A stretch of DNA of 64,000 nucleotides from Astropecten irregularis (lineage: Eukaryota > Echinodermata > Asteroidea > Paxillosida > Astropectinidae), in NCBI GenBank assembly GCA_963971285.1, contig OZ020253.1, positions 2,232,001 through 2,296,000 on the forward strand, read 5' to 3'. Positions 12,227-24,000 of this stretch are shown one piece after another; positions within the stretch are counted from its first letter, which is position 1, and every line of letters starts with the position of its first letter. Made by a program: the position numbers and the translations under genes. The notes beneath the pieces are model-generated. The model saw only the letters and a list, made by a program, of their open reading frames with translations, did no database searches and was not told where the DNA came from.

Positions 12227-13138
12227 CATACAGTGTATGTACCAAAGTGTACATGATCAAATCATAGGCCTACCGGTGCACTCACAATTTAATACAGGTA
12301 TTGAGAATGCAGAATCAATGATCGACTTATGGTACAAGAGCTACAAATGCAGACTGTTGAGGCCTATTTGCTGTGATAGTACTGTACGGCATATATATGC
12401 ACAAACTGAGATAGATACTGTACTTGTGTACCAGTATGTTACCATGGTGAAACTGAAAACTTACCCGGTACTTTACACACTGTAGGCCCAGTCTACATGC
12501 ACAGTGCACACTATGTACCGTACTCAAGGTTCTAGCCAAGGGGAGGGGTGGGGGTCACTAGGTGGCCTTTTGACACCCTGTTTACAGCATGACACATTTC
12601 ATCTGCATTTCACATGTCAAGTTCACTTTACAGCATCGGGTTAACCGTTTGATCACTCTATTGACAAATTGAAGTAAAAAACCATTGATGAAACATGTTC
12701 ACAAAAGTGGGAAAAACAAGTGAAATTCAAAGTTGCCGTGGAAGCATGATCAGCAACGAGGGCAATCTACATAGTATGAACAAACTGCTGGGGGTACATT
12801 GTAGGCTACACCTCCCACATTCTAGCACGCCCACAACATTCCTGACCCCAAGGTCAATTTCTCACCAAAACATGCACCCAGTGGGTCTCAAGCACACCAT
12901 AAAAACCCCATCATTCAGTCAAACCATATTAGGGTACTACACTAAACGTGGACTGAATACTTTGACAGCTCAGTAGTATGCATACGGAAATGAACATCTG
13001 TGTACACGTACACATAATTATGTACAACTGTACACGTACATGGACCTGTTCGTACATGACTAATTGCATCAAAGAACTTTCTCTACAGAAGAACTTGGCA
13101 CCCAGTGTTACAATGTACAGTGTATTTCAAAACCTTGG

Positions 13139-13533
13139 CTTAAAGTTAAAGGCAGTGTACAGCATTTGCAAGGCCTCAAAAAAAGAAAATTGAGTTTGAG
13201 ACAGAAAATGGACTCAACATGTAGTTCGTAAACAGGGCAAACAGTCACCATGGGAAATCAGATGCTGGGTTTTTCACGATTTACATGTACATGAAGTGTC
13301 TTTTAAAAAGATCGTTCGTCCGAACAATTTAGTAGCAATTGGAAAGCGTGGTGTAAACGTGAAGGATTCGAAGGGGGGGCAAGATTATACTGGCCGTATT
13401 TCTGCTATCCAGATGAACAAAGTGTAAAAAGGTGCATGAAACAACGTCTGTAAGAAAGTTTAAGACCTAAACTGTTGAAGTACCAAATTCAGCCAAAACC
13501 CACATCTTTGCAAATCATATGCTCCCTTTAACT
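13139..13533 (+). mobile_element. Non-coding interspersed element (CCATGGGAAATC family), longest copy
   Basis: It spans from AAAGGCAGTGTACAGCATTT to TTTGCAAATCATATGCTCCC, so the ends are weak inverted counterparts. CACCATGGGAAATC and AGATCGTTCGTCCGAAC are shared with the copies at 8800-9182 and 34070-34275. Confidence 0.5.
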
Positions 13534-13781
13534 CCAGTTCTGGCTCAGCTCCATTAGGGGATAACAACAAAAATAAGCTTTTAGAACATTATTATTATTG
13601 TCAATAAATCGGCATCTATCTAGAAACTTCTTCTTCCCAGGCACCGAAGGTAAACAGACGACGAAAACCAGAGGGAAGAGATCGCAAATGAGGGCCAAAT
13701 TCAAGTCAATTTGCAAACTGTGCAAACAGATTTTAAAAACTTTTCAGTTTCGACTAAAAAGTACACAGAAACTTTGTACTA

Positions 13782-14190
13782 GGGCTGCAGGTTTTAACCG
13801 ATTACCGGTTCAAAAGTTACCCAGTTACATTTTCCAGTTTCGGTTAATCAAAATTTATCATTTTTTTAGGGCCTTTTCCTTTTCATACATCAGTTACTGA
13901 TGTAGGACAGACCTTTTTTGTTTCATATTACCATGTAAATTTCAAGATGTGTGAATGATTTCTGCCGTTCATGTCATGACAAAAGAACGTTATCAACCAA
14001 TTTCCTCAAATACCCAAACTTACTATTTCTTTATGAATATTGATGATTTTGGTCGGGAAATAGATAATATGCAAATTAGGCTTGTCCACGTCGATGAAGG
14101 GCAAGCATATTACTATTTCTTTGTTTTTCTTTGTTAAAATACGGGTAACAGTAACCGTAACCGAATTGCAGATGGGTAACCGGTTACAAA
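13782..14190. mobile_element. Possible inverted-repeat element with TAACCGGTTA-type ends
   Basis: GTTTTAACCGATTACCGGTT near the left is matched in inverted form by GGTAACCGGTTACAAAATC at the right, with GGTTACGGTTACTG-like internal pairing. A related sequence is near 22070-22110. The borders are uncertain. Confidence 0.35.
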
Positions 14191-15683
14191 ATCATCCATA
14201 CATCTCAGTATAGCTCAGTATTTAACTCAGTATAGCTACAGCTAGTTTTGAAGTCACTACTAATGCTGATTTTGAACAAGGAAAGGAAGTGTAGAAAAAA
14301 ACCCCAGGATTTTCAACTTTTTGCATGATGTTGAGGCTGTTGAAGCTGTAATCCGAGCCAAGATTTGGCAAAGTTCATACAAGTTCCTATACCAAATTAG
14401 CCTAAATGCTTTAATCTCTCCAAAACCGGCAAATCTTTGTTAACTTCCTGCTGAATACAGCGAAATATTAAATAACAGCAGCTAAAAGTGTTGCCAGCTG
14501 ATAGCAACAAAATCCGACAGCTACATGTACAGTGTACATTTAAACAAAGAATATTTTGTTCGTAGCTCCGAGCAACAGACCAAAATATAAAATCCACCCT
14601 ACATGTAGATTTAAATTTTTTTCTTTTGGTGCACGTTTTTTACAGTATGTCGTTTCATTTCAAATGATCTTCTCCTTTCTCTGAGCTGAACCTTAACAAT
14701 ACATATTTTTCTGTTAACCCAATCCTTTAGGCAAACTTTGATCACATTTATAAATGTACGTACATGTACATGTAGGGGCCATAGTTTTTTTTTTCACAAA
14801 ATCAATCGTTGCTCAGCCAAGAGCTCTTTGAATGTTTGAGGGCTAATTCTTGTTTCTGGACAAAAGGGCTAATACCTGCACTATGAAGCACAGTCCGATA
14901 TAAAGTAAATTGTACAGTGCATGTATACATTAATTCTTATAAACCATCTAATATATCAAGGATGTTAAATTTACAATTCAATAAACTCATGCATCATTTT
15001 GCATCATCAAACACATCAAAGTACCGCTAAAAATTCTTTCTCAGCCTTCGTCACCTAAAAAGTCATTTCTATAATCTGTACACTGTACAAAGTGTACATA
15101 TATTTGTACCAATTGCAATATACAGTACATGTACATCAATTATCTGAAGGTGAACATTTTCACAGATCGTCCAGTCTCACTCCTTCTGAAGCTGCGATAA
15201 TCACAGAGGCCTGACAATTTATCCGGGAATACTGATTATTTTTATACAAACACCACACAATCAAATTGCAATACATGTACATAATGTGCAATGAAAGAAA
15301 AGTGCATTGGACTCCAAGCAAAGCGTTACAGTAAAGACCGTGTGGAAAAATATAACGACAGCTTGAAGCTCAGTCAAGCCTAGGCCTGTATTTTTGACGG
15401 TCCTTTGCCAACATGAGATCATTCAATCATTCGAGGTGTTGTTATGCACTAAACTGTTCACAGTACAAATTTGTCTTTCGAGTCGATAAAACAAATGAGG
15501 CGTGCCTTAGGAGGATTTTTCTTATTCTTGATATTAAACTTGGACGGAGGAATTACAGAGTAACGTATGATAAATGCAGTTAATATGAGGGAGAAGGTCT
15601 ACATGCAAGAAATGTTGGTTTATTTATTTATTTATTTGTAATTTATTTCTTGTTTACCCTGAGGTTACCTCTCAGTGAAACAC

Positions 15684-15795
15684 TGGGCCTGTTTGTTTCA
15701 CGCAAAGGATCCAATATTTTGGGATCCTTCTCCTATGCAGGGTACGCTAAAATGGGATCCGGATCCGCAGGATTCATCCGAAACAAACAGGCCCA
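15684..15795. mobile_element. 112-bp element with TGGGCCTGTTTGTTTC ends
   Basis: Perfect 16-bp terminal inverted repeats TGGGCCTGTTTGTTTC enclose several GGATCC motifs. It has no coding capacity. Size and structure fit a miniature DNA element. Confidence 0.6.
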
Positions 15796-16734
15796 CTGTT
15801 TTCCAGAGGTGCCCAGCAATTACTTGAATTATGGAAGATGGTGCTACACGTGATTGAGTAGCAGGCTTTCATGGGCGCCCTTGGCTGCCAGCCACATCAA
15901 CCCATATGATCACGGAGCACAGCCTGAGATCAAAAGTGATTGATTTTTGTGGAGGAAGGAAAACCTGAGTACCCGGAGAAAAATCCTCGTAGCATAGGAG
16001 AGAACCTACGCACAACTCTACTCACATATGATCCAAGCCGGGATAGAACCCGGGCCACATTGATGAGAGGCGAGTGCTTAACGCACTTGCCACCTACTGT
16101 ATGCCACCATTGACAACTTCATATCTGGATTTCTTTCCCTTGAATAGGGGCCTACCACATCTGTTTTCAGGGCACTTGTTTTTCTCCATCCTACTAGTAC
16201 AACTCTGCTAAACAGCTCTAAGAAATTAATAGGAACGTTTCCTCTCTTCAGCTTCACTGACTTTGTTTTTACTCTTCTTTTTGTCTAGCCTCTTTAGGGC
16301 AAGTCACTATTTACATACATGTATACATGTACACATGTACATGTATCTCACATTATATTTCTACGAACAAACAAGTTGAGTAAATGTACATGTACATGTA
16401 CATTGTATGGGTTTATGTAAACAGAAGGTTCAACACAGTACTTGTGTTAAATAGAAAAAAATGTTCAATGTTCAATCATGCAAAACCATCTAGGGCCTTT
16501 CTGTACTGATTGTAATTGTCACACCCCCACACAGCAGTTTGCTAACACTTGACCAGGATTGTGATACTACACCAATTTACTGGATTTGAATTAACCGACT
16601 GACACCAGATACTGCAGTTTTTAGGTCTTGGGTCCCGGGTTCTAATCTCATCCAAGCCAGCATGTTTGTGAAGTGTTTTTTCCTCACGGTTACTTTGAAG
16701 CAATGACAAATGAAGGAGCATAGCCTCATTGAAA

Positions 16735-16915
16735 TAAATCCAACAAAGAAAATTTGACTGGTAACAGGATTCGAACCAGTGGCCTCTGACATACATGTCT
16801 GAAACACCATACCGGCGCTCTACCAACATGTGTGACCAACTGAGCTATCGAGCCCTATGTTGGTGGTGTCCCTAATGGTCAATCATCTTTTTGGCAGTCA
16901 GAAGCCATGAAACTA
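16735..16915 (-). mobile_element. tRNA-derived SINE
   Basis: On the minus strand it has the A-box-like GCTCGATAGCTCAGTTGGT, the B-box-like GGTTCGAATCCTGTTACC, and the shared GGGACACCACCAACA flank. An insertion in the anticodon-arm region argues against a working tRNA. Confidence 0.65.
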
Positions 16916-17010
16916 CTTTGTTATCATTTGGAGACATTTTCGGTGCAAGTATTGGAAGTTCAAGTAACGTGAAGTGCAATTTCTTTCCAGGTGTACAAAA
17001 CGTTTAACTT

Positions 17011-17195
17011 AAGGTGATGTATATTTTGCCAGCACCGGCAATCTTCCTACAAGTGCTATTTTGCCGTTCCCATTGACTTTGTCTAAATTGCAGTTTATAA
17101 TTGAACGTACCTCCGGCAAAATAAGTTAGAGAAAGAAGGCCGGCATGGCCAACGAGAATAATGCATGACAGTACCGGCAAAATATACACTTCCTT
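17011..17195. mobile_element. Small inverted-repeat element with TATATTTTGCCAG ends
   Basis: The left end has GATGTATATTTTGCCAGCAC and the right end has the inverted relative GTACCGGCAAAATATACACT. An internal CCGGCAAAATA also pairs. It is about 185 bp and non-coding. Confidence 0.5.
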
Positions 17196-17318
17196 ATAAA
17201 AACTTCAATAAGTCTAATGTTATGGGATTCTCTGGGACGCTAGACCGACCGTCGACCAACAAAATAAAAAAAGGGAGTTCAGCGCCCTAGTTACAGGGTC
17301 TAGTCACTAGTCTCAATT

Positions 17319-18301
17319 GGGTAACGGTGTACAAGCAGGTCCGATACCTATAATATATAAAGTTAAAGGGAATAAAAACAACTTAATAGTTTCAACTGTT
17401 CCAAAATGATATTTTTTACTTTCAGCCAATATTCCTGAGTCCTTAAATCCCCAGATAGAAGAATTTTGGGAAAGAATTCCACTGACGGCCATGACGGAAA
17501 CAGGGTTATTTCCTCCAAGAGTAACTTATTTGATGCAAGTCATGATGAACTTCAATCTCAGGAGTGAAAACTGGTGTAGCTTATCTAAAAAGTGAGATTT
17601 TCAGGTTTTTTTGACCTACAATTATACACCTCGAATGCAGCGGTAGCCATTTTTATCAAAACGCCGTCTGTTGGTCCCATAGGTTTGTGCACAAGTGATG
17701 GCCGTCAGTGGAATTCTGGCGATTGTGGGTTTACGGGATCCCAAAACACATTGATTTTTTTGGCTCTGAACTAACTTCTACTCCTCAAAAATGATACTTT
17801 TGACTTTCAGCAAATGTTCCTGGGTCCTTAAAAGCCTACATTGAAGAAATTTGTTAAACATTTCAGGGTTAAAATTTAATTTTCTTACGCGCTTCTTGTA
17901 AACTTTAAAACAGGCCGTCTGATCGCTTGAGGCCATTTTGTCTGGTCAGGTTAGTCTAGTGCCCAGACCCAACAGACCAAGAGTCCTCAAAATGTCAGAG
18001 TGGAAACCAGACTATTCTCGTGTGCGGCCGTCCGTGCAGCGGTGAAATGTTACAATCTTGGTTACCGTTTTTACCCCATAATTTCCCTCAAAAATCAAAG
18101 CCATGCCCTCTTTCCAAAAATTAACCTGGGTAATATAGAGGAGAAGACCAACAAAGTATATATGTAGGTAAGTTACTTTTCAAAAAGAAGTTTCCTTTCC
18201 TTTATAGTTTTAGGACCCGTAAAGCTACAATCCCCGGAATTCTTTCCCTTAACAGTTTTATTCCCTTTATAGGTATCGGACCTGCTTGTACACCGTTACC
18301 C
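17319..18301. mobile_element. 983-bp inverted-repeat DNA element
   Basis: The left end, GGGTAACGGTGTACAAGCAG followed by GTCCGATACCTATAA, recurs in inverted form at the right end. Nearby AAAGGGAATAAAA and GGAAAGAATTCC blocks also pair across the element. No transposase was recognised, so it is non-autonomous or decayed. Confidence 0.65.
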
Positions 18302-18541
18302 TAGATTGCATGCACTGCCTACAACATACAACTTACAGTTACACACAGTACGGTAAGTTAACATTAGGCCTACTTATTTAGTCTACAAGTATACACTGTA
18401 ACGTTAGTGTGTACAGTAGTAGGCCCTACATAACTTTGCTTCATAAAGATTAAAGTGAAAACTCAAAAAGCAAACTCCTGCAAGGCCTAAATAACAATTT
18501 CGTCATTCACATAGTCAACCAGCCATGTTTTCTTCACTTAC

Positions 18542-18660
18542 CCCACGTTCTGCAATATCTGTGCCTTCACAGGAATGATAAATTTAGCTCTCCAGCTCCG
18601 TTCAACTTGGAAATGTGAACTCCTGGACAAATATACACAACCTTCCGTGCGCCATATTCG
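18542..18660 (-). other. Probable 5' UTR exon and promoter side of the TESK-like gene
   Basis: The minus strand has a strong splice donor, CGTGGG|GTAAGTG, with GT at 18541-18540. The first TESK-like coding exon starts at an acceptor after a pyrimidine tract (CTTTTTCTGCAG, exon base 11246), so an upstream non-coding exon is required. This donor is the best one I noticed. The 5' end is unknown, and 18660 is only a guess. Confidence 0.35.
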
Positions 18661-18856
18661 GTAAAAATGTCAACATTGCTGCAGTAGTTCCTTGAGACTG
18701 ACCTGGCAAGACCGCACGAGGGCGCTGTTTCAAATTAACGATAGAGGGCCACAATAATTATTGAAATAATTTGTTTGTATCATCATCAATAGCCGCCGCG
18801 GGTTGATTTGTTTTGTTAGGTAAAGTAACTTCAAAAAAATGTTCACTATTATAACT

Positions 18857-19428
18857 TAAAGGTAGTATCATACTTTGGTAAGACGCCATAACAGAAATAT
18901 TCACAGATTTACGTATAACTTTCAGGGTATGAAGATGGTGGTGGTAGAAACATACCGTTAAAATGTTTCCGCCTGAAATGGTGTATTTATCCAGAAATGA
19001 GTAAAACAACCACGACCGAAAATCTTTTTGATCTTTTAAAAGATCAATAATTTAAAATTCATGGAGTTATAGGAAGGGCTGACGTTTCGATCCTAGCTGG
19101 ATATCTTCTTCAAACAATGTTAAACTTTCTCAAAATGAGGGGGGAAATGTGTTTTTTCAATCAAAAGAATTATCAATCTCAAAGAAAACGAACTTATAAA
19201 GATTTTTTTTTTTTGGAGTAAAACAAAGTGAAAAACATCTTTTAAAAGATCAAAAATAAAAGAGAAAAGACTTAAAAAATACTGTGGTCGTTTTCACTGT
19301 TTTCTCAAAAAGTGGGCACCGTATGGGACTGAAAGTTTCACAGATGACTGTTACTGTATCTTCCTTGATATTTTTGTCCACGAATCTGTATTTCTTAGAC
19401 AAAAACCAAAGTATGATACTACCTTTAA
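18857..19428. mobile_element. Family A miniature element, full-length
   Basis: It begins AAAGGTAGTATCATACTTTG and ends with the inverted counterpart CAAAGTATGATACTACCTTT. Between them lie CACAGATTTACGTATAAC, TGGTAGAAACATACCGTTA, an AGTGGGCACCGTATGGGACT block and CTTCCTTGATATTTTTG. The element sits between the divergent TESK-like and phosphatase first exons. Confidence 0.75.
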
Positions 19429-19845
19429 GACAATAAAAGTATTTTTTGTGAAGCAGCGCTTGTAGGCCTATACCAGCCGGGGGGTTATTTTTGTTTCTAT
19501 TTTTCACGCCTTGGCAAAAATCCTCACCCAAACTGCAAATCTACCGCTACTTTCAATTCTGATACACTCCAGGGTTTTATATTGTGATGTTGACACACTA
19601 GGAAAGTGAAAACATGCTTTCGCCAACTATTATTATTTATATGACCCATAACATTCACACTCCATTGTATTACTATTCAAAGACTGCTTCTTGTAGGCCT
19701 AAGCACTGAGCCATATAAAGTATACAATAGAAAGGCAGAGCGTTGTACGTACAAGTACAGCTAATGTGAGTCTGTATTATTTCCTCATAGATCTACATGT
19801 ATATGACAAGTGCACAGTTCAAGAACTTTAGGTCTGTTACCTACA

Positions 19846-19948
19846 ATGGCTACTTTGACGGAGTTGAGTATATCGCATCGGTCTTTTCTGTTTAGACGGG
19901 GCTTTGGGGTGCCCTTGCTCTTGTTTGTGGTCTTCATTCTAAACACAG
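19846..19948 (+). CDS. Alternative first coding exon A of the phosphatase (signal peptide)
   Basis: The ATG at 19846 has A at -3 and G at +4. It encodes [13 protein letters not shown], then the hydrophobic core [13 protein letters not shown] and NT before a donor ACAG|GTAAGG. The exon ends in phase 1, which fits the lectin exon at 26930. It is a plausible secretory signal peptide. Exon B at 23157 has the same phase and role, so both are probably alternative starts. Confidence 0.7.
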
Positions 19949-20789
19949 GTAAGGAGAATTTCAAGTTGTACAAGCAAAGAAACAAACGACCAGCCCAAGA
20001 AAAGAACAGAGTACTTAGCTCATTCCGCTCTACCAATGCTTAAAGGTAGTATCATACTTTGGTAAGAAACCAAAACAGAAATGTTCACAGATTTACGTAT
20101 AACTACAGGGTATGAAGATGGTCCTGGTATACCCTTAATTTTTTTCTGCCTGAAATGCTGTATTTATCAAGAAAAGAGTCAAACCAATGACCACAATTAT
20201 TTTTGATCTTTTAAAGATCAAAAATAAAAGAGAAAAGATTTAAGAAATACTGTGGCCGTTTTTCACTGTTTTTTTCTCAAAAAGTGTGCACCGTATGGGA
20301 CTGAAATTTTCACTGATGACTGTTACGGTATCTTCCTTGACGTTTTTGCCCATGAATGTGCATTTGACAAAAAAAAAAAATTACTTTTAATCACATTATT
20401 TTTTACCGAAAAAAAGGTAGAAAACCATGGCAAAACTTTACACTGATTACTTGTTTCCGTTTCTGCAATGTTAAGCAAATTATTATATTCCTTTGCTGAT
20501 TGATATGAGTGAACCAAAAGGTCACAAAAGGGAAGAAATTATTTATACCAAAGGTGAATTGAACAAGGAAGTAAACCGTGTGGGAATATTACCACTATAC
20601 ATTCAAGCGTCATTGTGAGTGGCATTTAAAATGTAAGGAAGCATTGAAAGGGCATGCTTAGTAAATGTTTGCTTTGGTTAAACAATGCTATACAATAAAT
20701 TTTCAATTATTTTATTTTCGTGGACAATGCGTCCGACAGGAAGACCACAAATCCAAGAATGCATGAATCTTATGGGGGTTGCGAAGCTT

Positions 20790-20867
<78 letters not shown>

Positions 20868-21018
20868 TATTTCGTGCATCCATTCTAAAATAACGGGTAT
20901 CAAAATAAAGGCTTTTGGCTGTGGTTCGGAAGTATATTCTCTGGTTTGAAAAGGAAAACAGAGCTTCAGCTTCAACGAAAAACCACCATGACCAGTATAT
21001 TTTCAGCATGGACAGAGT

Positions 21019-21067
<49 letters not shown>

Positions 21068-24000
21068 CCGTTTTGTAAACCACCTTAGAATTCGAACACA
21101 GAGACGTGTGAGAAACTGTGAATGAAATAAGCCATTTTGTTAGCAAAAGCTTGCCCCGAATCATGTGATATAGCAACATTGTCTTTAGTCTGGAGAATTC
21201 AGGGTCTGATGTTAAGGTATACAGTGAAATAATTCAGTGTACCAGATCTTATTCAGTGTTAAAGGCATGATTGGTGATGGTCACTGAACAGCACTCATAC
21301 TTTGGCTGATCCATCATGTACATGATGGATCAGGTTTATTCAGGTTTATTCACAGATTTATTGAATAAACCTGTGAAAACTTGAGCAAATCTGAGTCTCG
21401 AGAAAATTGCGAAATCCAACTCAATTTTTCTTACAAAACATAACGAATGGTTTCGATCTTATCCCGAGATAAAAACTGCTTTCGACCTTTATTTGACTAA
21501 TGTCTGGATAAATATACCATTACAGGCGGAAATAACTATTTTAACGGTATGTTTCTACTAGCAACATCTTCAAACCCTGAAAGTGATACGTAAATCTGTG
21601 AACATTTTCTGTTTGGGTGTGTTACCAGTCAAATGACTTTGTCGTCAGTTCACCCTTGACTGTAGTGTAATGTATTAAAGTGTAGTACATTACTTGTGGT
21701 AAGTGAAACTATGACATATTATATTTATATGGGTCGATATCGGTTTTAATTACATAGCATGTAAATCATAACACAAATAATGAAGTTATGTCGCTATGCC
21801 ATAGCAATACACATCACATCGTTCCAGTACTAGAATTACAAATCTGGGACATAGGGAATGTTTGTAATATATTGAAATGACTACACGGAAATAAGTGCAA
21901 AATTAGTTTCGCTACGGGCCTAAAACTTGGCTGTTGTGAGGAATAACACAAAAATAATACAGAGCTTTGTTCGTACACCTAGAGGCCCCTTATGGTCCCT
22001 CTTACTGGTTTTTAGACAAATGGCAGGTTATTATGACCAATAATAATCGTATTCTAGATTCTGGAGTTTTATCCGGTTATAAATTTCCGCTAACCGTTAA
22101 CCGAAACTGAAAGAAATTAAAATTGGACGAACGTTTGGCTCAATCATGTTCAACAACCTAAAAAGTGTAAACTGTAGAATTTCAGTCAGTTATTTTGTCC
22201 ATTTGTGCCAAGTTGAAATACGTTTTTCACATACTTGATCGAAAAGAAACATTTTACTATGTACTTATTTTGTAGATACAAATGTTCATGTGTTTTTATC
22301 ACTTGTGATTGTTATTTGGCTGTTGTTCACTGACCATGAACATCAATGAAATTTCTAACGGTGGTTTGTTTTATTGGGCAAGACATTTTTGTGCTGAGCA
22401 AATTTTTGTGCTTAGTAGCTCCATGAAATTGGCCCCTGATCTTATTCCTCAGATTTTCCGTTCAGGGGCCAATTTCACTTGAGCTGCCTAGCACAAAAAT
22501 TTGCTAAGCATGACATTTCTGTCTTAATAATAAAAACAGGGTTAACAACCAAATTTCCATGTGTTGTATATCACTTGCAATTGTTCTTTGGCTGTTGTTT
22601 GCTGACCATAAAATAATATCAACTCGAATTTGCAACAGTGGTATGTTTTCCTGGGCAAGCCATTTTTGTGCTAAGCAATTTTTTGTGCTAAGCAGCTCTA
22701 TGCAATTGGCCCCTGATTGACAATGAAACCCATAGGACAACGGGAAAGACATATCATATAATACAATGTTTATTTCCTCCTTTGCAAAGCGATAGAATAA
22801 TATACAATAGTTATGGTCGATGGGTATGAGGCGAACATATCATTACAGTAATCCCTCCAAAACAAATAATTTTTCTGCAGGCTTGTTAGTTAACACAACA
22901 GGCGAACTTCACAGGGAACTATGATCAAAGTCCATTTCACGTAATGATACGGCGTTATGGTCGACGCAGTACGAAGGTTGCTATTTGTTATCTACCGTTG
23001 TATCTGTTAGGCTGGAGTCATAAAGATCACTTCATGTGTCACTGCAAGTTCGCTGTTATAAATTGCGTGGAATTCGATACAACATTCGGTTCTGTTTCAC
23101 TACAAACTCAACGAAATACAGAGCAAAACTGACATTCCTTTGGGCAAGACGGAGTTATGGCCCATTACGACGGAACACGATTCGTTCTTCTTCTTCTTCT
23201 TACATTGCTGGTGTTTTGTGCTCTTATCGGCAAAGGTAAAGTACATGCAGAACTGGTTATTTCAAAATGGCGACAAGGAAATGAAAAATTGCACAAAAAT
23301 AGTCATACAACCAAGTAGGTGAAAACTTTAACTCGGGCTGTATACTTTCTCGTGATGTATAAAGAAGTCCAAAACAAAATAATGAAAAAAGACCAAAACC
23401 TTGGAAAGAAAAGTTAGGCATACTTGTTATAGATGGTCTGGCTGACATAAAAAAAACAAATAGTCTGGGGACATAGCAAACTTATGAAGTGTTTGTCCTA
23501 TTAGAATTACAATGATAATTTTCGCCACATGTATTGTTTATATTTAAAGGTAGTATCATATACTTTGGTAATAAACCAAAACAGACATGTTCACAGATTT
23601 ACGTATAACTTACAAGGTATGCAGATAGTGCTGGTAGAAACATAACGTTAAAATATTTCCGTCTGAAATGGTGTATTTATCCAGAAAATAGTAAAACAAC
23701 GACCGAAAATCTTTTTGATCTTTTAAAAGATCAAAAATAAAAGAGAAAAGACTTAACAAATACCGTGGCCGTTTTTTGCGATTTTCTAAAAAAGTGGGCA
23801 CCGTATGGGACTGAAATTTTCACAGATGACTGTATCTTCCTTGATATTGTTGCCCATGAATCTGTACTTCTTTGACAAAAAACAACGTATGATACTTCCT
23901 TTAAAGGCACAGTACAGGATTGGTAAAATACCCGAACAGAAATGTTCCCAGATTTACGTATAACTTTCAGCGTATGAATATGGTGATGGTAGAAACATAT

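Larger units (their letters stand above)
11247..18541. other. Long 5' intron of the TESK-like gene, no exon seen
   Basis: Nothing protein-like was recognised on either strand. Repeats include a one-arm foldback at 12094-12226, an interspersed element at 13139-13533, a GGTAACCGGTTAC element at 13782-14190, small inverted-repeat elements at 15684-15795 and 17011-17195, a SINE at 16735-16915 and a 983-bp inverted-repeat element at 17319-18301. A GCGCCCTTGGCTGCCAGCCA repeat at about 15860-16110 recurs near 47305. Confidence 0.55.
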
